Source: NORP240 sp942492445 (lineage in GTDB: Bacteria > Pseudomonadota > Gammaproteobacteria > Pseudomonadales > Pseudohongiellaceae). From it: a stretch of 64,000 nucleotides of DNA. The notes beneath the pieces were generated by a model, which saw only the letters and a program-made list of their open reading frames with translations, was not told the DNA's origin and ran no database searches. This document shows, piece after piece, positions 44,238 to 54,127 of the stretch; within the stretch, counting starts at the first letter, position 1; each line of letters opens with the position of its first letter. The translations under genes were made by a program, and so were the position numbers. The DNA is taken from assembly GCA_942492445.1 (NCBI GenBank), contig CALOEW010000082.1, positions 1 through 64,000 on the forward strand. Reading direction: 5' to 3'.

Positions 44238-44490
44238 TCCCACAACGCTCTGGCCTTCGGGCAAGTCTGCTGCCGAGGCGCGCATTGCCGCCGGCATGCG
44301 TCGGCCTATCAAGGCAGTGCAACGAAGCCAGCGGACCTACCTGAAGGCCCCTTCGGGCGGGGCCTGTCAGGCGTCGCTGCTTCGTTGCCGTGCTTGGCAA
44401 GGGAGTGACCATTCCCAGCGCACGGCGCCTTACAGCAACACCCGACAGACTCCCGCAGAGCATTGTGGGACGTATTCAGAGGTTCCCTAA
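44219..44490. mobile_element. MITE-like element, copy B (about 272 bp)
   Basis: The left end is TAAGGAACCTCTGATTAAGT followed by CCCACAA; the right end is TTGTGGGACGTATTCAGAGG followed by TTCCCTAA. These are inverted repeats with small differences. The interior is GC-rich with nested inverted repeats (CAACGAAGCCAGCG / CGCTGCTTCGTTG; GAAGGCCCCTTCGGGCGGGGCC) and shares a reverse-complement block with copy A. It has no coding capacity. The right edge abuts the stop codon of the Bcr/CflA gene (44487-44489). Confidence 0.78.
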
Positions 44491-45686
44491 GTTTCCGAGC
44501 GTGGTTTACCGACACCCAGTCGAAAGCTTAACAGTGACAGGAGTGACGCGACAAACATCAGGCTCAGCAGCGGATAGGCCGTGCCATTATAGATTATCGC
44601 AACCCCCTGAGCGGCGATCGAGGAAAGACCCATTTGCAGGAAGCCAGTCAGTCCGGAAGCGCTGCCCGCATTCCGGGGAAATTCATTAATGGCGCCAGCC
44701 TGGGCATTCGGCAGAATCAGGCCGCCACCGAAAATGGCGAGCGCAATTGGCAGAAATAGGAAAACCGGGTGGCGCAGGCCAACCCACTGCAGAACGAGAG
44801 TCAGAGAAATTCCCAGCAAGGAAATTTTTGAGCCGATATCTATGATGCGGTAAATTCCAAGGTGCCCGCCGTATCTCCTGGACACGTAGTTTCCGGCCAT
44901 AAATCCTGCCGGGATCATGATAAAGTAATAACCGTATTCGGTTGCCGGGCGATGAAGAACAGACACCATGATTTCCGGGGCGGCTGAGATGAAGCTGAAG
45001 AACACGACGGAAACGAAGGCTACGCTGAACGCGTAGCCTCTAAAATTGCCGGAGTGCAGCAAGTCCCGGAAGGTGCGCAGCATGCCCCCAAGCCCGGTGT
45101 ACGAAACCGGTTCCACCAGGGTTTCAGGTAATCGAAATTGCATGATTGTCAGGATAAGGGCGCTGAAAGCAGCTATTATCAGGAACACCGAACGCCACCC
45201 GAAAAGGTTCATCAGTTCGCCACCCAAGGCGGGTGACAGCATCGGAATGACTACCATGACCATCACCAGTGTCGATATTATTTTTGCCGATTCCTGAGGG
45301 CCATAGACATCTCTGACTATTGCCCTGGCGACTACCAGCCCAACTGCTCCGCCAAAAGCCTGAATAATCCTGCCAATTATGAGCAGAAGAACAGTTGGGG
45401 CAATCAGGCATGCAAGTGATCCCACGAGGGTAATAACTGTTCCTGCGATAAGAGTTGGTTTCCTGCCATAACGATCTGAGACAGGCCCGTATACCAGCGT
45501 CGCCACAGCGATGGAAAACATGGAAAGGCTCAGTGTGAGTTGGGCGATGCCGGCGGAAACTGCATAATCTTCCCGAATCACCGGGAGTGCCGGCAGCAGT
45601 ATCTGCATTGCCGCGGGACCCAGCGCCGACGCGCCGGACAACAGCGCAATCATCGACAGGGATAACCGGGTAACAGTGCTTTGCAT
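44487..45686 (-). CDS. Bcr/CflA-family multidrug efflux MFS transporter
   Basis: A 399-residue inner-membrane proton-driven exporter with 12 hydrophobic segments. The N-terminal ALGPAAMQILLPALPVIREDY, the MFS loop motif GPVSDRYGRKPTLIAGT after helix 2, and RAIVRDVYGPQESAKIISTLVMVMVVIPMLSPALGG are typical of the Bcr/CflA drug:H+ branch. The stop codon sits exactly at the border of MITE copy B, so the last residues may have been replaced by the insertion, but the length is still normal. The substrate is unknown. Confidence 0.9.
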   Translation of the reverse strand: MQSTVTRLSLSMIALLSGASALGPAAMQILLPALPVIREDYAVSAGIAQLTLSLSMFSIAVATLVYGPVSDRYGRKPTLIAGTVITLVGSLACLIAPTVLLLIIGRIIQAFGGAVGLVVARAIVRDVYGPQESAKIISTLVMVMVVIPMLSPALGGELMNLFGWRSVFLIIAAFSALILTIMQFRLPETLVEPVSYTGLGGMLRTFRDLLHSGNFRGYAFSVAFVSVVFFSFISAAPEIMVSVLHRPATEYGYYFIMIPAGFMAGNYVSRRYGGHLGIYRIIDIGSKISLLGISLTLVLQWVGLRHPVFLFLPIALAIFGGGLILPNAQAGAINEFPRNAGSASGLTGFLQMGLSSIAAQGVAIIYNGTAYPLLSLMFVASLLSLLSFRLGVGKPRSET

Positions 45687-45826
45687 GGAGTTCCCTTGCC
45701 GCGAGGGCTGGTATTCTTACAGCTAGCCGAGATTGGCGCTTTTTTATTGAATATTACATAACCACGTGACATTTATGGTCACTTTGCGTTACAATCGCCA
45801 CATCATTTCTCCATGGAGGATTTGGT

Positions 45827-46228
45827 ATGGCAGTAGCGATGGATGCCGCTTCAAAACGTCGAGTGCGTGCCGGTCGGTTGTTACTGAAGGGCAAAACTCC
45901 GTCGGAGGTTGCACGTATCGTCGACGCTCCACGACAAACGGTGTATCGGTGGCTGGCTGTTTTGCAGGAACAGGGTATCGATGGCTTGCGAGACATGAGC
46001 AAGGGCGGGAGACCCTCCCGGATGTCACCAGAACAGTTAGATTCTTTACGAGAAATGTTGCTGGCCGGCCCCATCGCCAATGGATACGCCACCGATCTTT
46101 GGACCATCAAACGGGTGCGCCTGCTGATCGAGAAGGCGTTCCGCATCAAATACAGCGATGTCCATGTCTGGCGGTTGCTGGGCATGTTGGGATTCTCCAG
46201 CCAGAAACCCGAGAAGCGGGCCACGTGA
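45827..46228 (+). pseudogene. IS630-family transposase, N-terminal part
   Basis: A 133-residue frame with the helix-turn-helix DNA-binding region of IS630-type transposases (GKTPSEVARIVDAPRQTVYRWLAVLQEQGIDGL, and the second HTH with YATDLWTIKRVRLLIEKAF and VWRLLGMLGFSSQKPEKRAT). It stops at a TGA before the catalytic domain. The following frame is shifted and lacks about 15-20 residues that normally join the two, so this is an internal deletion, not just a phase change. Confidence 0.85.
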
Positions 46229-46251
46229 CGTGACAAGGATGCCGTGGTGCG

Positions 46252-46773
46252 TTGCGAACGCACGGTGCCTTCATAGACGAGTCGAGTCTGTCGGAAAGGC
46301 CCACACGGGTACGGACCTGGGCACCGCGCGGCCAGACACCGGTTATCCAGTTCCACTTCAACTGGAAGCAGTTGTCGATGATTGCCGGCGTAAGTTTCAC
46401 CAGCGCCTATTTCCGCCTGCACCCAGGCAGTATCAAGGCACCCCAGATCGTCGCGTTTCTGAAAGCGTTGGTAGCCCAAATTAAACAACCGCTGTTGATT
46501 ATCTGGGACGGGCTCCGCGCGCACCGCTCGCGCCTTGTCAGGGATTACCTCGACACGTTGGACGGAAAGGTGGCCATCGACTTTCTTCCGCCCTATGCGC
46601 CAGAGCTCAATCCGGTTGAATACCTCTGGGCCTGGCTCAAGCGCCATGCGTTGGCGAATTACTGCCCAGGTTCGATCACAGAACTGACGTATACCGCACG
46701 CGGGAAACTTCGGTCTGCACAAAAGCGCCCGACGCTGATCGCGGCGTTCTGGAAACAGGCAGAGCTGTTTTAA
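46252..46773 (+). pseudogene. IS630-family transposase, DDE part
   Basis: A 173-residue frame with the DDE catalytic core. The first Asp is in AFIDESSLSERP, the second in LLIIWDGLRAHRS, and the Glu is in PPYAPELNPVEYLWAWLKRHAL, the hallmark of IS630 transposases. It lacks its own start signal (TTG at 46252 without a Shine-Dalgarno) and is out of phase with the N-terminal piece. The element is probably no longer autonomous unless a frameshift joins them. Confidence 0.85.
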
Positions 46774-46850
46774 TGTCATTCGGTTATGCGCATACTCACA
46801 TAAGTTACAACAGTGACAATCAAATTAGTGGGGCTGGTGACAACGAGGAA

Positions 46851-48974
46851 TTATTGCCCGGTAAACCGATCCAGGCTGGTTTGCGATCCGGCGCTGGGTC
46901 TGGACTGGGTGATCACACTGGACCCTCGTAACAATGCCATTTGCGCGGCGCTGATCTGAAAACCAAGGTCGAAAAGTTCGCCGTGCACGCCCCGAACCAG
47001 GTGGCGCGCACTGTCTTCAGCGGACTCACCTGGCTGGGGGGAATGGGTGACACAGGTGATAGTTTCGCCAGCGGGACTGAACAGGCACAGGGAAGGGGCT
47101 TGCTGGTGAGTCACTTGCACTTGTAGAGTAAAGCCGTTTCTTGCCCGCCTGAAGCGCGGAGACTTCTCCAGAAATCGGTTGGCGTATCGGGACATCTCGT
47201 TTTCACCGGCAGACAGGCTTACCGGCAGTGATGCGTCCAGTCTTCGGAGGATACCCGGGTCAAGCTGCAGCGCTTTTCGATAGGCCACTACAGCCAGGTC
47301 CCGCTGGTTGGTCTCCCAGGCGGCAGCCGCGATGCGGGCCTGAAGCCTGGCGAGCAACAGGACTTCCTGCGGGGGAAGCAATTCCATTGCTCGGCTTCCG
47401 TTTTCCAGCACCGCCTCGTGTCGATCTTCAAGCGCCGCTATTTCTGTTGCATAACTAAAAAAGTAACCCTCGTTCAAAAGGAATGCTCCGGCATCCCGGG
47501 CGCGCTGGAGCAATTCGCTCATGACACCTGTACCGATCAGCCGGATTATCTCCGGTTCTATCCATTCGGGTATGTGAACGTCCAGAGGTGCATAGGGCCT
47601 CAACCTGTTCAATAGCACGGATTCATCAGCAAGCAGAGAGGCGGCCCTGCGTCCCGCCAGCCAGGCTGTAAAACGTTGTCTGTTGGCTGTCAGCCTGGCC
47701 TGGACCCGGTCCGTCAAATCCAGGGTGGCAGCTTCCTCGAGCTGGACCTGGTACCAGGTTTCATTGGCAAGCATATGAAGCAGGGCAGAGGCTGAATCTT
47801 TCTGAGCATCGTCGGCGCTGAAGGATCCGTTCCGGTCCGGTTCAGCAAGCGCAGTTGAAGTGAGTCTTGCGGCCTGCTCACCCTGTCCGGATACCAGCAG
47901 AAAACTGGCACTCGCCATAAGGTGCTCGGCACGATTCATAACCGTGACCACCGGTATCTGATTTTGCCGCCACAAGAGCATGCGGTCCATCGCCTCCCGG
48001 GCTTCATCGAAGCGACCCTGGTTGATAGTGATATACAATTTGTAAATCCATGGGTCTGCCGCGCTCTCAGGATTGAGCATGCGGGTTGCCCGATCAAGAT
48101 AACTTTCAGCTTCCTCCATTTGCAGGAGGCTTAGAGCAACTTCAGAGGCATTTGTCAGGTAGACAGTATCACCATCGTTTTCAGAGCTTGCTATATCTTC
48201 ATCTTCGTCGATAGCGCGGTCACAGGCGACAATGTTTTCGTTGGGTTGCAGGCTCGCCAGTTCCACAGCACACAGGGTGTTCCATGCTCTGGCGCGTTCA
48301 CGCTCGCTGTTGCTGGCCTGCAATACTTTGTTGGCACTGGCCCGGGCGGCTTCGAACTGACGCATTTTGATCAGCGGCCAGCCCCGAAGCGACTCCACAT
48401 CCAGTCCGTAAATTTCTTCGAGCTTATCCAGATAGGCCAGCGCATTCTCCTGGTCGCCGATTATCTGGTAAACAAATGACAGTTGTGACAACGTGAGGTA
48501 GTGCCACTGGATATTCCCGGAGGCCAGGGCACGCCCCAAAGAGGGGTAATCGGTGAGTTCTTCTGCCTTCTTCAGGTGAAACAGTGCCCTGGGGAGGTTG
48601 GCCTCCACCGTATAGAGGACCTCAGCCAGTGCAAACTGGGCTGCAGGATTTTCAGGTTCGGCGCGAACCCAGGTCTCGCTCAATTCTCGAGCCTTGACAT
48701 TTTCCTCCAGTCGCAGTGCATCGCAGATCGCCAGCGCCTGGGGTTCGGCGATATCGCGCATGCCGAAACACAACGGTAACTCGGCAGGGCTTATTTGCAG
48801 TGCCTCCAGTTGTCGGTCCATCCCGTCTTCAGGTTTACCGGATGGCGTGTCGAAAGAATCCTGCGCCTGGATGGCCATCGTTATCATTATCAGCGCGAGT
48901 CCGGTAAGCCATTGGCAGGAACCGGATCTGCAATTCTGAAGTGTGGTTATTCCGAGACGGGTTCTGATGTTCAT
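46851..48974 (-). CDS. Exported TPR-rich protein
   Basis: A 707-residue protein with an N-terminal signal or anchor (WLTGLALIMITMAIQA, about residues 21-37) and long runs of helical tetratricopeptide-like repeats. The clearest are AAQFALAEVLYTVEANLPRALFHLKKAEEL and DLAVVAYRKALQLDPGILRRLDASLPVSLS. It should act as a periplasmic or membrane-attached scaffold. It is the last gene of the DUF58-transglutaminase-MoxR operon, and its start overlaps the moxR stop by 4 bases (ATGA type). I cannot name a function. Confidence 0.72.
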   Translation of the reverse strand: MNIRTRLGITTLQNCRSGSCQWLTGLALIMITMAIQAQDSFDTPSGKPEDGMDRQLEALQISPAELPLCFGMRDIAEPQALAICDALRLEENVKARELSETWVRAEPENPAAQFALAEVLYTVEANLPRALFHLKKAEELTDYPSLGRALASGNIQWHYLTLSQLSFVYQIIGDQENALAYLDKLEEIYGLDVESLRGWPLIKMRQFEAARASANKVLQASNSERERARAWNTLCAVELASLQPNENIVACDRAIDEDEDIASSENDGDTVYLTNASEVALSLLQMEEAESYLDRATRMLNPESAADPWIYKLYITINQGRFDEAREAMDRMLLWRQNQIPVVTVMNRAEHLMASASFLLVSGQGEQAARLTSTALAEPDRNGSFSADDAQKDSASALLHMLANETWYQVQLEEAATLDLTDRVQARLTANRQRFTAWLAGRRAASLLADESVLLNRLRPYAPLDVHIPEWIEPEIIRLIGTGVMSELLQRARDAGAFLLNEGYFFSYATEIAALEDRHEAVLENGSRAMELLPPQEVLLLARLQARIAAAAWETNQRDLAVVAYRKALQLDPGILRRLDASLPVSLSAGENEMSRYANRFLEKSPRFRRARNGFTLQVQVTHQQAPSLCLFSPAGETITCVTHSPQPGESAEDSARHLVRGVHGELFDLGFQISAAQMALLRGSSVITQSRPSAGSQTSLDRFTGQ

Positions 48975-50077
48975 TTGAGCGTGCTACGCGCCAGGCTTTC
49001 CATAGGTTGGCGCATGCAATCAGCAAGCACCTTGCGAAAATCCGAGACCCCGGGTGCGAGCTCCACCCTATGCTGGAGAATGTAAGGGGCAAGAAATTCA
49101 ATATCTTCTGCGCTGACGAAATTTCTGCCGCGCAGGGCGGCCCGTACCTGAAGCGCGGGTAACATGAGCACGAGACTTCGAGTGGAATTGCCCTGTATGA
49201 CCCGGTCGTCAGCCCTGAGGCTGATGGATATGTCTACCAACGCCGTCTTTACGGCTGGACTTATGGCAACCCCGGTCTCGATTATTTCGCGTGCCTTAAG
49301 TACCTCGTCGCGGGTTACGGAAACCCGCCCTGAGCTGCTGTTCCGTCGCGACTGCCAGGTTTCCAGCACTTCAAGTTCGGCGTCACGGTCGATATGCTGC
49401 ATGGAAATCTTGAATAAAAATCGGTCCAGTTGCGGAGTCGGGAGTGGGTAGGTGCCTACCAGGTCCAGTGGATTCTGAGTGGCGATAACGAAAAAAAGGT
49501 CGTCAAGAGGATAGGTTACGTTGTCAACAGTGACCTGTTTTTCTCCCATCGCTTCCAGCATCGCGGATTGCACCTTGGGGGAGGTCCGGTTGATTTCATC
49601 AGCCAGCACAACATGCGCGAATATTGGCCCGTGACGAAAGTGGAAACTGCTGCTGTTGGTGTCAAATACCGGTACACCGGTGACGTCTGACGGCAACAGG
49701 TCTGGCGTGAACTGAATACGCCGGAAAGGGACGATGTGGTCACCCGAAGATTCCGGAGGAGAAATGATAGTTTCGCCCAGAGCCTTGGCCAGTGTGGTTT
49801 TCCCTGAACCCGGAAAGTCCTCCAGCAATACATGCCCGTCGGCAACCAGGGCGATAATTGCAAGTTCGATTACATCGTTTCTTCCCAGAACCTGACGTCG
49901 GACATTGGCCTGAAGTTTATTCAATACTGCCACCGCGACGTCAAGTTCCGGGTCTGTCTCAATTCTTGCAGGAGAGGTTTGAACCGTTTGACTCACAGAC
50001 CCGGAGTCCGCTGGACTGTCATTGCGGTCCTCAAAAATTTCGGCGTCGAGTTTCCCTGTGACTGTTTCAATTGTCAT
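48971..50077 (-). CDS. MoxR-family AAA+ ATPase
   Basis: An AAA+ chaperone-like ATPase of about 368 residues. Walker A is EDFPGSGKTTLAKAL, Walker B VVLADEINRTSP, sensor 1 FFVIATQNPLDLVGTYPLP, and arginine-finger region QLDRFLFK. I chose ATG 50077 (MTIETVTGK) because GGAG lies 5-8 bases ahead; the open frame runs to 50176 but into the upstream gene. MoxR proteins with DUF58 and transglutaminase partners are thought to help assemble or mature envelope or metal-containing proteins. Operon gaps are short on both sides. Confidence 0.9.
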   Translation of the reverse strand: MTIETVTGKLDAEIFEDRNDSPADSGSVSQTVQTSPARIETDPELDVAVAVLNKLQANVRRQVLGRNDVIELAIIALVADGHVLLEDFPGSGKTTLAKALGETIISPPESSGDHIVPFRRIQFTPDLLPSDVTGVPVFDTNSSSFHFRHGPIFAHVVLADEINRTSPKVQSAMLEAMGEKQVTVDNVTYPLDDLFFVIATQNPLDLVGTYPLPTPQLDRFLFKISMQHIDRDAELEVLETWQSRRNSSSGRVSVTRDEVLKAREIIETGVAISPAVKTALVDISISLRADDRVIQGNSTRSLVLMLPALQVRAALRGRNFVSAEDIEFLAPYILQHRVELAPGVSDFRKVLADCMRQPMESLARSTLK

Positions 50078-50121
50078 TACATTCTCCATTTTCAGAACCG
50101 ACCAGGTCTGCGGAACCGGGG

Positions 50122-52285
50122 CTAGCGAGTGGCAACCCAGGAATAGGGATTGAGTGTGCCGAGGATTTTCTTCCATAGTGGCACGTGACTGTTAACCTGT
50201 TCGGAAACCCGCTTGCTGACAGTGCTCCAGTTGAAATCTGTTTCGAACCGAGCAGACTCGGCACTACCCAGGGCCGCGGCCAGGTGGTGACGGGTTGCGG
50301 ATTCGAATGCCGGTGTCAGCCCCTGCATTCTGACAGCGAAGGACTCCCGACTCTCCCCTGGTCGCCGCCTGTAGCCCAGGGCCGAAAGACGGTCCAGAAT
50401 TGCCCGATAGCCCAGTTTGTACTGGTCGTTCTTATCTGTCCGGGCAGGGATCCAGAGTCGATAGCCTTTCACCGCATAGCCGCCTAGAACAGCCAGGATA
50501 ACTATCCCATAGAGTGTGTTCAGAACTGCCTGCCAGGGTATGCCGGCGCCCTGCTCGGCGGCCAGATAGTCACTGAACGAAGCCTCGTTTCGAAGCATGT
50601 CGCCCAGCAGCTGCTGCAGATTGTTCTGTGGATCGGTTGACATATCGACGAGGGTCTGTTGTGGTGCCGGGTCAACAATGACCCAGCCATAATCCTTGAA
50701 ATAAATCTCCGGCCAGGCGTGTCCGTGGATGGCCTGTACCAGCAGCGCAGATCCACCGGCCCGATTGCTGGCCGGTACTGAATATCCGATGCCCACCCGG
50801 GCCGGGATTCCGAGGCTTCGATACATGTAGGTGGCGGCAAATGCGAAATGCATGCAATAGCCTGTCAGGTCCCCAAAAAGGAACGATGCCGCCGGATCAG
50901 TCTCATAGGCATGAGCATTCTTCAAGCTGTAGATACCGTTTTCATCGAGGTAACCCTTTATGGTAAATGCCTTGGCAAATGCATCTTCTGTGTATTCCGG
51001 TTTCAGGGTCCTGATCAGCTGGCTGGCCAGTTCGCGATAGCGAGGATCGTCGGGCAACCTCAGGTATTCTTCCCAAACCTCAGGCGACCAGTCGTCCGAT
51101 CCGGTTTCCTGACCGATCAGGTTGTCATAGGGAAAAGTGGGTACCAGTGAAACGACATCATAGGTGCGTTTGAATCGAAGGTTGTTGGGATTGGGGGTAT
51201 CCATGTAAATGCTTGGTGTTTCCAACCCGAAGGGACGGCGATGTGGTGTCAACATGCCGACACTGTTCCGTACGCGTTTTCGAGACAACTCGCTTATCAG
51301 GCCTTCTTCAACCTGGATTGAAGAGGTGGTAAAATTTTCCACCAGATCATTGTCCATGTCGTCACGACTGGTAATGTCGAGTAATGATCCGTTCCATTGC
51401 GAATAGGCAGTCTCTCTGAAATAGTAGGAGCCACTCGCCGGTTCATAGTCGTCACGAAACAATACGATAGCAACAGGTGCCTGCATGTTCTCAGGGTCGT
51501 TTTCACTGTCCCGGAATGGGTTGTCGTCCTGGCTGGCGCCACTGGCTGCTTCCGCCCCGGTCAAACCCAGTTCATCAGTGTAGCTCGGGGTTGGCAGTCC
51601 GAAAAATTGTACGTAGGCAAGCAGCGAGAAGCACAACATGCCCAGGACTGCAAAGTGCCAGGGCAGACGACGGTGGTTGTTTTCCATCATCAGCAGAGCC
51701 GCCAGGCACAAAACTGCACCACAGCCCATGGCCATGAGGATGGCGGAGGGGTCAAGGCCTCTTATCAGAGCGAAGTCGCCGATAAAATAGGGCCTGTGGA
51801 TCATGCCGTTACGGTGCGCCGACAAGGTGATGATGAATGCTGTTGCCACAAATACGATTTCAAGTACTGCTCCCCAGCTATAGCGCAGCGACAAGGCCCG
51901 TAAACTGAAAGTCGCAGATGCACTGATAGCTAACCACTTGAAAAAATTCAGCGGACTGGTAGCCAGCCATGGGGGAGAGTAGCCCCACCAGTATCGAGCT
52001 GCCCGTCAGGCCGCTGCTGAGGCTCAGACCTCCAAGCAATAGCAAGCCGCAACCTGCCAGTATGACGGGGGTTCGGGAGTGCCGCAGTACGGATCTTTCA
52101 AATAGGGCATCGGCGGCAACGCAGGCGGTGAAGCACCCCAGAATCGCAGCAATTGATCCACTCAGACCAGTTAGCGACAGGCTCAGAACCCAGTAGGCAG
52201 AGGCGATAATCAAGGCTCGGAAACTGACAGGCAGAAACTGCCTGGCAGTGCTTCGGGTGTATCTGTTCAGTGTACCATCCGTCAT
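50122..52285 (-). CDS. TgpA-like membrane transglutaminase, apparent frameshift
   Basis: A membrane protein of about 720 residues with N-terminal helices, a periplasmic transglutaminase-like domain and a C-terminal cytoplasmic DUF4129-like tail. The catalytic Cys is in GYCMHFAFAATYMYRSLGIPARVGIGY, the His in GHAWPEIYF, the Asp in WVIVDPAP. Two frames cover it: 51878-52285 (helices only) and 50122-51894. They join smoothly as SAEFFKWLAISASATFSLRAL if one T is dropped from the six-T run (A6 at 51941-51946), and the second frame has only a TTG start without a Shine-Dalgarno. I therefore call one gene with a homopolymer error. Two separate genes remain possible. Confidence 0.8.
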
Positions 52286-52287
52286 TG

Positions 52288-53625
52288 CTAGACTTTCCGT
52301 AGTGTCTGGTCGAAACTTAAACCGGTAGTTCGGTCAATCACCAGAGTCGATTCTACCGACTGGCTGAGTTCGGTCAATAATTGGCCCAGTTCACGCCTGC
52401 CGGTTGTGGATCGCCTTGTTCCTGGGCCACCTGATGCCTGCATTGCCGGTGCGTTCCTGAAAAGCAGGCGGATCCAGAATCCTGCATCCCCGGGTTCGCT
52501 TAATCCATCAGTGGCCAGAACAAGCGAGAACTGCCCGTGAAATCTGCTCAGTGTCTGCTGCAGTGCACTGATCCAGGGTCCTGTTTCGGCGGCTGCAAAC
52601 ACGATGCAATGACAGGAGGTCTGGCTGTTGAACTGACGTAGAAAATTATCCAGTCCATAACTGAAAGGCTCATCGAGTGCGCGGGATGCAGCTACCGCAA
52701 TCAGGGCTGATTCCAGGTCCTCACACGCAATTTCCGAGCCGTCGGCCCCAAATACCCAGTCTTCCCCGAGTGCCCGTGATTCGAGCGCCACGCGGGCGAC
52801 CGCAGCGGCTGCTTCATCGTTAGGCCCCGATAGCAGGTACGCGACGGTTCGTTTACTTTGAAAAACGCTTTTTTCTGCAAGCCGTACATTGAGTTGCCTG
52901 TTCCGGGCGTAGGTCTTCCACATGATATTTCGTACCGAGTCGCCAGGTACATAGGGACGAATTTCCATGCGATCGCCTTCGGGATTGCCGGAGGGGCTCG
53001 GAATGCCGTCCTCCGCGGTAAGTGACCGTAATATCGGCAGGGTCTTTATGGAATTGCAGCGCGGCAGCGCCAGCATCTCCACCGCCTGGCTCTGGCGCCA
53101 GGAGTAACGGCAGAATCCCAGTACGTCACTGACAGTGAACAATCGAACGATCCGGGTTGTTCGACAACGACGTATCGGGATCAGTTCCTCAACCAGGCGT
53201 CGATTGTCCGGCGTGAGGCGCAGTCGGGTCTGCAGTTGATCGGGGTATATCACTTTCCAGGACAGCTTGATCAACGGGAAGAAAGCGAGGTCTGTAAGGG
53301 AGAAACCGGTCTCATTTGGAAATCCCGCTTCCAGCCGGGTCACGGCGGCGGAATCACCGACAATGAGCATTTGCTTGCGCACTCGCAGCTGTTGAAAAAG
53401 ACCACCGAAAATCACACAGAAGAGGCAGAAAAGTATGATTGCCAAGGCGCAGACGCTAAGGGCGAAAACCACCAGGTCCATGGCGCCATAACCGAACACC
53501 TGCAGTGCCAGCAGAGTGACCGTGAGGGCCAGAACACCCTGGATGGTTAACGGAAAATGCTCTCTCAGCCTTTGCAGCAGTGCTGTCACTGGATCCAAAA
53601 CGTAACTTACTTTTTTCAGCGGCAT
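52288..53625 (-). CDS. DUF58 protein
   Basis: A 445-residue protein. Two membrane segments at residues about 25-75 (IQGVLALTVTLLALQVFGYG and VVFALSVCALAIILFCLFCVIFGG) are followed by a soluble region containing the DUF58 signature EIRPYVPGDSVRNIMWKTYARNRQLNVRL. The last third has von Willebrand A-like character. It stands first in the operon with transglutaminase (2-base gap), MoxR and TPR genes. DUF58 proteins are regular MoxR partners, with a presumed role in envelope protein assembly. Confidence 0.88.
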   Translation of the reverse strand: MPLKKVSYVLDPVTALLQRLREHFPLTIQGVLALTVTLLALQVFGYGAMDLVVFALSVCALAIILFCLFCVIFGGLFQQLRVRKQMLIVGDSAAVTRLEAGFPNETGFSLTDLAFFPLIKLSWKVIYPDQLQTRLRLTPDNRRLVEELIPIRRCRTTRIVRLFTVSDVLGFCRYSWRQSQAVEMLALPRCNSIKTLPILRSLTAEDGIPSPSGNPEGDRMEIRPYVPGDSVRNIMWKTYARNRQLNVRLAEKSVFQSKRTVAYLLSGPNDEAAAAVARVALESRALGEDWVFGADGSEIACEDLESALIAVAASRALDEPFSYGLDNFLRQFNSQTSCHCIVFAAAETGPWISALQQTLSRFHGQFSLVLATDGLSEPGDAGFWIRLLFRNAPAMQASGGPGTRRSTTGRRELGQLLTELSQSVESTLVIDRTTGLSFDQTLRKV

Positions 53626-54127
53626 AGTAACCTGGCTGGTGATACTCTTATCTGAAATCCGAGGCCGATTGATAGCATGCGTCTGACTGAATCGTTTGCT
53701 ATTGGTTACAACGAGACATGTTTTCGCGTCCTATTCTTACACGTTGGCCTCAGCCCGACAAACCTGGAGACGAGCGGTATCCCTGGCTGCCAATACGAAC
53801 AGGCACCGAATCCGGGGGTCCTCAATGCCGTCTGTTGCTGGCTCCCCTGTACGGTTTGCCACCAGTAATCGGGTTCCTGCCTATCTTGTAACAGTGCGAT
53901 TAAAGATATTATATATCAGTATGTTAAGAAATTTTTTTCCGGTAAAATATCAATTTTTGTGCAGCAGTAACAGCTTGCTTTCAGGTGTCACTCACCGGAG
54001 GTTTCGAGGCAGTAAACCAGGTTGCCGGAAATATGCTAAGTTACCTGCACAGCCACGCGGGGGAAGTCTGAAGCCTGTTCAGACCGGCCCGCATCACTAT
54101 TGATCATTAAGCCGACCGGGGCTCGAT
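53626..54127. other. Divergent intergenic region
   Basis: About 500 bases between the DUF58 operon (leftward) and the symporter (rightward). It contains an AT-rich part (53890-53960) with TATTATATATCAG and GAAATTTTTTTCCGG. I see no open frame resembling a gene. Promoters for both units should be here. Confidence 0.4.

Larger units (their letters stand above)
45757..46790 (+). mobile_element. Decayed IS630-family insertion sequence
   Basis: Short imperfect terminal inverted repeats can be seen: CATAACCACGTGACATTT at about 45757-45774 on the left, and the reverse complement of TTTAATGTCATTCGGTTATG at about 46769-46788 on the right. Between them lie two pieces of an IS630-type transposase (45827-46228 and 46252-46773). 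The element lies between the Bcr/CflA and TPR genes and disrupts no recognised gene. Confidence 0.75.

Noticed and set aside
45827..46773. Programmed ribosomal frameshifting joining the two IS630 transposase parts
   Set aside because: No slippery sequence is seen at the junction, and residues that normally link the two parts are missing, so an internal deletion is more likely.
45754..46779. A 341-residue minus-strand frame spanning the IS element
   Set aside because: The plus strand carries the IS630 HTH and DDE motifs; the minus frame has no family resemblance.
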